Assembly: GCA_000437515.1 (NCBI GenBank)
Contig: FR898427.1
Location: forward strand, 9,616-17,525
Length of the DNA stretch: 7,910 nucleotides
Reading direction: 5' to 3'
From: Acidiphilium sp. CAG:727
GTDB lineage: Bacteria > Bacillota > Clostridia > Christensenellales > Borkfalkiaceae
The notes beneath the pieces are model-generated. The model worked only from the letters and a program-made list of their open reading frames with translations, had not been told where the DNA came from and did no database searches. A program made the translations under genes and the position numbers. Position 1 is the first letter of the stretch. Each line of letters starts with the position of its first letter. Below, in pieces: positions 1 to 5,509 of the stretch.

Positions 1-924
1 GACTCGTTGATTTCGACAAACCTTAAATACACGTTTAACGTAAGCGAAAAAACCGGTAACGTAAACCTGACCGCTTTGTTCAGAGGCTCCGTCACCGAAA
101 TAAAACTCCACGACCTTAACGATCACGGCTTCGTAACCGACGAAAACGGCAACCCGAAAGAAGAATACGTAATAAATCTTAACAGCGTAATGCGGGGTGA
201 TTTCGAATACGTCACCGTACTCGGAAAAGTCGGAAACGAATACGAAAGACTTTGCCGCGGCATTGAATACGGCGTTGAAAGCACGATCGGTATCGGCGAA
301 AACAACATGCTCGACACGAGCAGAGCCGGCATTTACACCGTCACTTACACCTATCTTGCCAACCCCGCGTTAAAGGTAGTAATCACTATCAGAGTGGCGG
401 AGCAATATAACTTCCTTGCGCAGTGTAAAGAGTATGATTGGGGTTATATCGCCGAAAACGGTAAGAAGATCGATTTCGGCAACGGCAGGTTGGCCGAAAA
501 AGGAACGCGGATTACTCTTACCGCCGTTGCAAACTACGGTTATAACTTCCTCGGCTGGTATTTCTATAACGAGCAGCAAGCCGAAACGCTTATATCCGAT
601 AAAGCGACTTATACCTTTACGGTAAACCGCGATCTGTACGTTTTCGCCAAATTTGAAAAGAAAGAAATGTATAACTTTATCGCTTATCCGACGGAAGCGG
701 GTTATATAACCGAAAACGGTCAGGCGGTCGATTTCGGCAACGGTAGGTTGGTCGAAAAAGGCACCAAGATAACTTTGACGGCAAACGCAAAAGAACGAGA
801 TTACAGATTCGCGGGCTGGTACGTTTCTTCCGATCGGAACGAAACGCTTATATCGACCGAAGCGACGTATACGTTTACGGTAAACGAAGATACGTACGTT
901 TACGCGAAATTCGAAAGGATCTGA
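1..924 (+). CDS. Surface-type protein with two InlB B-repeat-like domains, 5' partial
   Basis: The frame is open to the first base of the window. The first start-like codon is a TTG at 7 with no ribosome binding site visible, so this is most likely the 3' part of a longer gene. Counting from that TTG, residues about 45-131 look like a bacterial Ig-type beta domain ending AGIYTVTYTYLANP...TIRV. Residues 134-218 and 222-305 are two tandem copies of a module with the pattern YNF, FGNGRL.EKGT.ITLTA, GWY, ETLIS..ATYTFTVN, YV.AKFE. This is the signature of InlB B-repeat-like (Listeria-Bacteroides/Flg_new type) domains, which occur in cell-surface and secreted proteins of Firmicutes, often as stalks or adhesion modules. 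No catalytic domain or C-terminal anchor (LPXTG, TM) is visible, so attachment must depend on the missing N-terminus. The ligand is unknown. Confidence 0.85.
   Translation, partial: DSLISTNLKYTFNVSEKTGNVNLTALFRGSVTEIKLHDLNDHGFVTDENGNPKEEYVINLNSVMRGDFEYVTVLGKVGNEYERLCRGIEYGVESTIGIGENNMLDTSRAGIYTVTYTYLANPALKVVITIRVAEQYNFLAQCKEYDWGYIAENGKKIDFGNGRLAEKGTRITLTAVANYGYNFLGWYFYNEQQAETLISDKATYTFTVNRDLYVFAKFEKKEMYNFIAYPTEAGYITENGQAVDFGNGRLVEKGTKITLTANAKERDYRFAGWYVSSDRNETLISTEATYTFTVNEDTYVYAKFERI
406..921 (+). repeat. Tandem 86-codon repeat (two InlB B-repeat-like units)
   Basis: Unit A covers about 406-660 and unit B about 670-921. The register offset is 258 nt (86 codons). DNA similarity is high in places: the 31 bases at 472-502 and 730-760 differ at only two positions, both C to T. 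Other parts of the units have diverged, and the linker between them (KKEM) is short. This fits internal duplication of one domain followed by drift. Confidence 0.85.
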
Positions 925-1022
925 TCGGGCAATTAACGTTTTAACGTCGAAACGAAGCGGGCAAGCGAATAAATCGTCGGCTTCGGATAAAATAATTCAA
1001 AAATTAAAAGGGAGATATTTTT
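925..1022 (+). other. Intergenic spacer with the gene 2 ribosome binding site
   Basis: AGGGAG at 1009-1014 lies 8 nt before the ATG at 1023 and supports that start. CGAAGC (953-958) and GCTTCG (980-985) can pair around a 21-nt loop, but no T-run follows, so this is not a convincing terminator. A TAAAAT at 988-993 resembles a -10 box but has no recognisable -35. Whether gene 2 is cotranscribed with the upstream gene cannot be decided from this. Confidence 0.5.
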
Positions 1023-3194
1023 ATGAAAAACTGGATACTTACTCACAAACTGTTAACCGTAATTCTGGCGTGCGTAATAGGCGCGGGGGCGGTATGCGCC
1101 GTCGTTTTGCCGATTACGCTCAGACACGAACATAAATTCTCCGCCGAATGGACGACGGACGAAAACTATCACTGGCACGAGTGTGTCGGCAAAAAATGTA
1201 AAAAAGTTTCGGATAAAGCCGCTCACGTTTTCGATAAAGAAGAGGCTTCAGAAACGTATCTTGCGAGCGCGGCTACTTATACCGACGCGGCAAGATATTA
1301 CAAATCCTGCATTTGCGGCGTAAAAGGGACTGAAACGTTTTCGCACGGCAGTTCGCTTTCGGCAAAGGAAAACGTCGTAGGGCTTAAAGACGGCGTAACT
1401 CTCGGAAAAACTTACGACGGCGAGGCTTATACTTTAAGCGAAGAACAAATTTCGAGAAACGGCAACGGCGCGATTACTTTTACGTATAAACTTAAAGATT
1501 CCGAAGCCGAATTTGCCGAAGCCGCGCCCGAAAATGCGGGCGAATACACGGTAAAAGTCAGCGTAGCAGCCACGGCAGAGTGGAAAGCCGCGACAAAAAC
1601 TTTTGACTTTGCAATCACCCCCATGGTAATCGGCGTTGATTGGGAGCCTCCATACAATAATAAAAATGTTTTCTCAGGCGAGCCCGCAGAATTGCTTGCA
1701 GGCGACGAAGCAACAATTACCGTTACAATGAGTAGTGCCAACGTCGGCGCGACAGTCCAAAGCTTTGAAATCACCGGAAAAGACGCGGGCAATTACAGCC
1801 TTGCAATAGAAGACGTCAACGTGGAAATCGTCAAAGCAGACATTAACTTTGAAATCAGCAATGCGAGCGCATTTAATGAGTTGTTCTTTGTCGGCGCAAC
1901 GAATATCCCCGATCCCACAACAAATTACGTTGAAATCGGCACCGGTTACGGCGCAAAGACTATCGATTGGATAATGCACCTTGGTGACGGCGTTTGGAGT
2001 CGCACCCTTACAAAAGACGAAGTAGTGGGAACAGCAGGCGAATATCGCGTGCGCATTCAATATGCGGAAGGCGACAACTACAATTTCGGAGCCACCCAGT
2101 ACGTCAGCTTCACTGTAAAGAAAGAAAACGTGCTTACCATAAAAAATATAATCGGTCCTGATGGTAATCCTATCGCCGGCATAACCGATAGTACTTTAGG
2201 AATTAAGTTTGGCGAAGATAGAATTAATATGCAGGCTCAGATAGACGGATTATGCGAATATTTGACAAACGCAGACAATGCAGAGAAATACTTTATTATC
2301 AGAGTTCAGTGCGGAGAAACCGTCATTGCAAGATTTGAAAGAAGAGGCGTGCAGACCATGAGCGATTTAAATTATGTGTACGCGTATGGCGGTATGTCGT
2401 TCGATAATGACCGAGTGACCGGTATGCATTTCGATTTGTTTGGCGCAAACGAGTACGTTAGCGCGGAAGGCAAATGGATTGGTGACGAAGATTTGGAGGT
2501 TACGATAGAAATAACAGACTCCAAAGACCACCCCGTACTCAGCAAAGACTCTTTGCAGAACAGCTCATCGGTTGGAGGCGGTCAAATCGCGGTGTTTGAA
2601 GTGCAACTTCCCGAGGGAGATGACATTATTTGCACGTTCGACGTGAGTTGGTCGGGTTCGCCGAAGAATATCGAAATGGTATTGTACGATGCGGTTACCG
2701 GTTCCGAAACAAGCATTGTTGTTAAAAAAGTCGGCGAAAACAAATTTTCGTTCACGGAAACTTCCGGCAGAAAGAGTTTTTACTTGTACGTAGAAGAGTT
2801 GGAAGCGACCAATAATGCTTCGGGGTTTACGATAACGGCTTCCTTTGAAACCTCGACGACAAGGCTTGAATTTCCCGAGGGCGCAAATGAACTTTCGTCC
2901 GGAGAATTGACCTATGCGGCAGGCGAAGAAAAGAAATTTGTTATCAGTGCCGGTGCCGGCGTATCGTTTGGAATGAAGTACACGATTTCAAATATCCCCG
3001 CAGGCGCAACCGTAAAGGTTTATAGAGAAGACGGTACAGAGGTTACTTTGTCGACGGACAATTCTTTTGAGCTTCTGAGAAATGTGCCCGTAAGAGATTA
3101 TACCATCGTTGTCACAAACACCACCGACAGCAATCTGAACGTTAATTTCAGTATAAAAAGAGAACAGACGTCCGGAACGATTGTAATTTCCTGA
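1023..3194 (+). CDS. Membrane-anchored multidomain protein: HWHE module, YDG/MBG-like and PPC-like domains
   Basis: The 723-residue product starts at an ATG with AGGGAG 8 nt upstream. Residues about 9-33 form one hydrophobic segment with no lipobox (the only Cys, C25, follows Val) and no clear AxA cleavage site, so it is probably an uncleaved anchor with the body outside. Residues 35-108 form a His/Cys module: H35, H37, HWHEC at 50-54, C59, H68, then C-x-C-G at 96-99. Residues about 120-200 (KTYDG, NAGEYTVKV, FAIT) and 201-278 (ITGKDAGNYSLA at 250-261) match the YDG/MBG type of bacterial Ig-like domain. Residues about 280-367 form another such sandwich (TAGEYRVRI, NYNFGA). Residues 370-500 are unassigned but resemble the C-terminus of the next gene. 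Residues about 515-610 and 620-713 look like PPC-type beta domains. No enzyme active site was seen. A role as an extracellular binding or scaffold protein is inference only. Confidence 0.85.
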   Translation: MKNWILTHKLLTVILACVIGAGAVCAVVLPITLRHEHKFSAEWTTDENYHWHECVGKKCKKVSDKAAHVFDKEEASETYLASAATYTDAARYYKSCICGVKGTETFSHGSSLSAKENVVGLKDGVTLGKTYDGEAYTLSEEQISRNGNGAITFTYKLKDSEAEFAEAAPENAGEYTVKVSVAATAEWKAATKTFDFAITPMVIGVDWEPPYNNKNVFSGEPAELLAGDEATITVTMSSANVGATVQSFEITGKDAGNYSLAIEDVNVEIVKADINFEISNASAFNELFFVGATNIPDPTTNYVEIGTGYGAKTIDWIMHLGDGVWSRTLTKDEVVGTAGEYRVRIQYAEGDNYNFGATQYVSFTVKKENVLTIKNIIGPDGNPIAGITDSTLGIKFGEDRINMQAQIDGLCEYLTNADNAEKYFIIRVQCGETVIARFERRGVQTMSDLNYVYAYGGMSFDNDRVTGMHFDLFGANEYVSAEGKWIGDEDLEVTIEITDSKDHPVLSKDSLQNSSSVGGGQIAVFEVQLPEGDDIICTFDVSWSGSPKNIEMVLYDAVTGSETSIVVKKVGENKFSFTETSGRKSFYLYVEELEATNNASGFTITASFETSTTRLEFPEGANELSSGELTYAAGEEKKFVISAGAGVSFGMKYTISNIPAGATVKVYREDGTEVTLSTDNSFELLRNVPVRDYTIVVTNTTDSNLNVNFSIKREQTSGTIVIS
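1125..1346 (+). other. HWHE His/Cys module in gene 2
   Basis: Encodes residues 35-108. Pattern: H-x-F-x3-W-x6-HWHEC-x4-C, then H-V-F, then C-x-C-G. The order of His and Cys resembles a small metal-binding or disulphide-stapled repeat found in Clostridia surface proteins. Metal binding is inferred from the residues, not shown. The 14 bases TATCACTGGCACGA around the HWHE codons recur in the first copy in gene 3. Confidence 0.55.
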
Positions 3195-3382
3195 TTGAAA
3201 GCATAGCGACAAAATAAAAACAACAAAATATCGGATAAGCGGGGTAAAACCCGCTTGTCCGAAAAACATTTTACTTAAAGAAGAAAATAATTAAATTTAC
3301 ATATAAAAAAATAATAAAGGTTTTAAGTCGCAAGTATTCGGCGATTTGGAATAAATCACTTAAATCAAAAAGGAGTAAAACT
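3195..3382 (+). other. Intergenic region: hairpin, AT-rich leader and gene 3 ribosome binding site
   Basis: This 188-nt gap holds the hairpin at 3231-3262, then an AT-rich stretch of about 100 nt. AAGGAG at 3370-3375 is 7 nt before the ATG at 3383. TTTACA (3296-3301) and TATAAA (3302-3307) look like promoter boxes individually, but their spacing is impossible for one promoter, so none is called. Nothing coding was seen. Confidence 0.6.
3231..3262 (+). terminator. Hairpin 1 downstream of gene 2, terminator-like without a U-tract
   Basis: TCGGATAAGCGGG (3231-3243) pairs with CCCGCTTGTCCGA (3250-3262) in a 13-bp stem with one T-G wobble (3236 with 3257) and a 6-nt GTAAAA loop. It starts 37 nt after the gene 2 stop codon. 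The next bases are AAAAACATTTTAC, so the U-tract of an intrinsic terminator is missing. It could be a weak terminator, an mRNA 3'-end stabiliser or a processing site. The stem recurs after gene 3. Confidence 0.6.
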
Positions 3383-5392
3383 ATGAAAAGAAAATCGATC
3401 TTCACATTTTGTGCAATAGCGTTGATGTTTGTTTTGTCGCTTTCGGTTCTTACCGCTTGCAACAAAAACAAACACAATTTTTCAAGCGAATGGAAAAATG
3501 ACGAGCAATATCACTGGCACGAATGCACCACAAAGAAGCACACCGATACAACGAAGAAAACCCCGCACGTGTTCACGTGGACAGAAAAAACGCCCGCAGG
3601 CGTACATACGGACAAAGTCGAAAAGGGCGTATGTGAATGCGGATACGAAACCGAAAAGACAATTTCCGGCACCGCAACGCACACTTACGGCGAGGAATGG
3701 AAAAAAGACGAGTCGGGACACTGGCACGAATCGACCTGTGACGCAAAGGCTCCCACGCATGACGTAATGAAGAGCGATTTCGCCGCGCACACCTTTGACG
3801 AAGGCGTAGTTACCAAACCGGAAGGCTACGGCGTAGTCGGCGAAAAGAAATTCACCTGCACGGTATGCGAATATAGCTATACCCAAGAAATCGACGCACT
3901 TGACGCGAAGGACAACACTATTTCGTTTGCTAACGATTTAGTTGAGGAAAAAACCTATGACGGGTTGGCGTTTACCATTGATCCCGCGAAGGTCAATCGT
4001 AAGGGCGACGGTGAAATCACCATTACTTACAAAGGCGAAAACGACACTGCGTTTTCCGAAACCGCCCCGATTAACGCCGGCGAATATACTGTGAAAGCAA
4101 CCGTAAAAGGCACTGCGGAATGGATAGGCGGAGAAATCACCACGACTATCATAATCAACAAACGCGAGATAACTTTGCCCGCAGGCGTTTTCGTAAGAAA
4201 ACTTGGAGAAAACCTTGAAAGCGGAAAGTTCGGTTTGACGTGCATAAACGTCGCGGCAGATACGAACAACGTCGTAGAATGGGTGACGATTGGCGTTCCC
4301 GAAACATACTATGCGATTGGTATACATACAATCGGCTCCTTTAACTTGACCGTGGACAACGACAACTTCGAGCTTAACAAAGGCGCATACGACACGGTCA
4401 GATTTACCGTTTGGAAGGCTCCCGATTCCTTCTATGCCGGAATCCAAGACGTGTTCACCTTTTCCGGTAGCAGTGAGGTTTTGATCACAACAATAATCGC
4501 TAATGGCACGGTGAAAAAAGGCGACCAACTTTTAGTCAATGAAATCGGCAAGATAATCACCGTGAATAAAATCAAAAAGGGCACAGGCACGTCGGCGACA
4601 GAGGTTGAAACGGCAACCGCCGGTGAAGAAGTAGGCTTGTATATCGAAGGCGTAACGAGGGCTGAACTTAATAGAGGATATATGCTGTCCAAGCCCGATA
4701 CGATTATCGGTTATAGCAAAGTTACGGTAACAATAAGAGCGTTCACAAAAGACGAGGGTGGTCAAAACGTCCCGATTCAGACGGGAATTAAACCGAATGT
4801 TGCCTTTGCCGACACGTTCGGTGAAGTAATCGGAAAAGCCACGTTCCCGGAAGGCGCCGATATGATCATGCCCGGTGCAATGCTTGAAGGCGTCACCATT
4901 GATTTCCAAGGCAAAAAAGTCCCCGCATTTGTCGGTCGCAGATTCACACTTAGGGCGGGCGGAAAAACTATTGCCGAATGTATAGTAACCGCAGTTCCTA
5001 ATGCGACAAGAGTTAGGAGTGGCAGGATGCTCGTCACCGGAGGTGTCGAAGTCATCGAGCCTATCGAGCTTGGCGAAAAAACATTTGCGGTCAACCTGAA
5101 CAGAAGTGATGTCGGCGAAGTCCTTAAAAACGCCAAAGACACCGATACAATCGAATTAAAATTTATTAATAAAGGAAAGGACATCGCAAAATACACTCGC
5201 ACTCCCGGCACAGGCGCGGGGGTATACAATGAGGTTGGCGGAAGAATAGTCGGTTCATATCTCATCGTCGAGTTTTATAAAAACACTGGATCTGATCCCA
5301 AACTAACCGGTAATAACGGCGAATGGGTTTTTACAGGCGATGATATATTTATCGGAATTGGTGTTGAAGTTAAGCCCGCTTCGGGAACCTGA
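3383..5392 (+). CDS. Lipoprotein with HWHE modules, YDG-like domain and EF-Tu domain 2-3 core
   Basis: The 669-residue product starts at ATG with AAGGAG 7 nt upstream. The signal peptide ends in the lipobox LTAC, with C26 as the lipidation site, so the mature protein should be tethered outside the membrane. Residues 31-170 hold His/Cys modules (HWHEC 44-48, CECG 84-87, HWHES 113-117, CTVC 159-162). Residues about 178-260 are a YDG/MBG-like domain (KTYDG, NAGEYTVKA), followed by a second sandwich to about 346. Residues 348-537 match EF-Tu domains 2 and 3 in order: IQDVFTFSG, NGTVKKGD, AGEEVG, RGYMLSKP, TKDEGG, FPEGADMIMPG, GRRFTLRAGGKT. The GTPase domain is absent: there is no P-loop or NKxD in the protein. 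Residues 540-669 form a further beta-rich domain resembling residues 370-500 of the gene 2 product. It cannot be a translation factor; an extracellular binding or structural role is inference. Confidence 0.88.
   Translation: MKRKSIFTFCAIALMFVLSLSVLTACNKNKHNFSSEWKNDEQYHWHECTTKKHTDTTKKTPHVFTWTEKTPAGVHTDKVEKGVCECGYETEKTISGTATHTYGEEWKKDESGHWHESTCDAKAPTHDVMKSDFAAHTFDEGVVTKPEGYGVVGEKKFTCTVCEYSYTQEIDALDAKDNTISFANDLVEEKTYDGLAFTIDPAKVNRKGDGEITITYKGENDTAFSETAPINAGEYTVKATVKGTAEWIGGEITTTIIINKREITLPAGVFVRKLGENLESGKFGLTCINVAADTNNVVEWVTIGVPETYYAIGIHTIGSFNLTVDNDNFELNKGAYDTVRFTVWKAPDSFYAGIQDVFTFSGSSEVLITTIIANGTVKKGDQLLVNEIGKIITVNKIKKGTGTSATEVETATAGEEVGLYIEGVTRAELNRGYMLSKPDTIIGYSKVTVTIRAFTKDEGGQNVPIQTGIKPNVAFADTFGEVIGKATFPEGADMIMPGAMLEGVTIDFQGKKVPAFVGRRFTLRAGGKTIAECIVTAVPNATRVRSGRMLVTGGVEVIEPIELGEKTFAVNLNRSDVGEVLKNAKDTDTIELKFINKGKDIAKYTRTPGTGAGVYNEVGGRIVGSYLIVEFYKNTGSDPKLTGNNGEWVFTGDDIFIGIGVEVKPASGT
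3473..3892 (+). repeat. Two HWHE modules plus a C-x2-C unit in gene 3
   Basis: Encodes residues 31-170. Copy 1 is HNFSSEWKNDEQYHWHEC followed by H62-V-F and C-E-C-G at 84-87. Copy 2 is HTYGEEWKKDESGHWHES followed by H126, then HTF at 136-138 and C-T-V-C at 159-162. Spacing from the first His to HWHE is 13 residues in both copies. Copy 2 has Ser in place of the Cys after HWHE, though C119 follows two residues later. Confidence 0.6.
4424..4993 (+). other. EF-Tu domain 2 and domain 3 homology region inside the gene 3 lipoprotein
   Basis: Domain 2 covers residues about 348-440 and domain 3 about 442-537. Compared from memory with E. coli EF-Tu: IQDVFTFSG matches IEDVFSISG, AGEEVGLYIEGVTRAEL matches AGENVGVLLRGIKREEI, RGYMLSKP matches RGQVLAKP, TKDEGG matches SKDEGG, FPEGADMIMPG matches LPEGVEMVMPG, and RRFTLRAGGKT matches LRFAIREGGRT. 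Order and spacing are those of the two barrels. The highly conserved GRGTVVTGR stretch of domain 2 is replaced by SSEVLITTI, so the Arg223 position is Ser363, and the KPHTKF turn before domain 3 is replaced by an IGYSKV sequence. These changes suggest that the fold is kept and aminoacyl-tRNA binding is lost. The known family function does not transfer. Confidence 0.85.
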
Positions 5393-5448
5393 GCGACACT
5401 GCAACCATCGTAGCAAAATAACTTAAAAGTTATTATCTGATCAAAATA

Positions 5449-5482
5449 ACGGATAAGCGGGCGTAAAAACCCGCTTGTCCGT
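5449..5482 (+). terminator. Hairpin 2 downstream of gene 3, same stem as hairpin 1
   Basis: ACGGATAAGCGGG (5449-5461) pairs with CCCGCTTGTCCGT (5470-5482) in a 13-bp stem with an 8-nt loop. The inner 12 bp are identical in sequence to hairpin 1, including the T-G wobble (5454 with 5477). The tail ATCGGTTTATT has no uninterrupted U-tract. The stem ends 15 nt before the AAGGAGG of gene 4. It may be a weak terminator, or it may set different transcript levels for gene 3 and gene 4. Confidence 0.6.
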
Positions 5483-5497
5483 ATCGGTTTATTAAAA

Positions 5498-5504
5498 AAG
5501 GAGG
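5498..5504 (+). promoter_or_regulatory. Strong ribosome binding site of gene 4
   Basis: AAGGAGG lies 5 nt before the ATG at 5510. It is the best Shine-Dalgarno match in the window and fixes the start of gene 4 so that the product begins with a complete lipoprotein signal peptide. Confidence 0.85.
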
Positions 5505-5509
5505 CTTCA

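Noticed and set aside
953..985. CGAAGC/GCTTCG inverted repeat as a terminator after gene 1
   Set aside because: The stem is only 6 bp with a 21-nt loop and no T-run follows.
1086..1100. C25 of gene 2 as a lipidation site
   Set aside because: The preceding residues are G-A-V; Val at -1 does not fit a lipobox, so an uncleaved membrane anchor is preferred.
3296..3307. TTTACA and TATAAA as a promoter for gene 3
   Set aside because: The two boxes are adjacent, not 16-18 nt apart, and neither has a partner at the right distance. AT-rich leaders produce such matches by chance.
3938..4528. 196-codon open frame on the - strand
   Set aside because: It is a shadow of gene 3, which has a full signal peptide, a ribosome binding site and recognised domains on the + strand.
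3383..5392. A tuf (translation elongation factor Tu) gene
   Set aside because: Only domains 2 and 3 are matched. There is no GTPase domain, the protein has a lipoprotein signal peptide, and key tRNA-contact segments are replaced.
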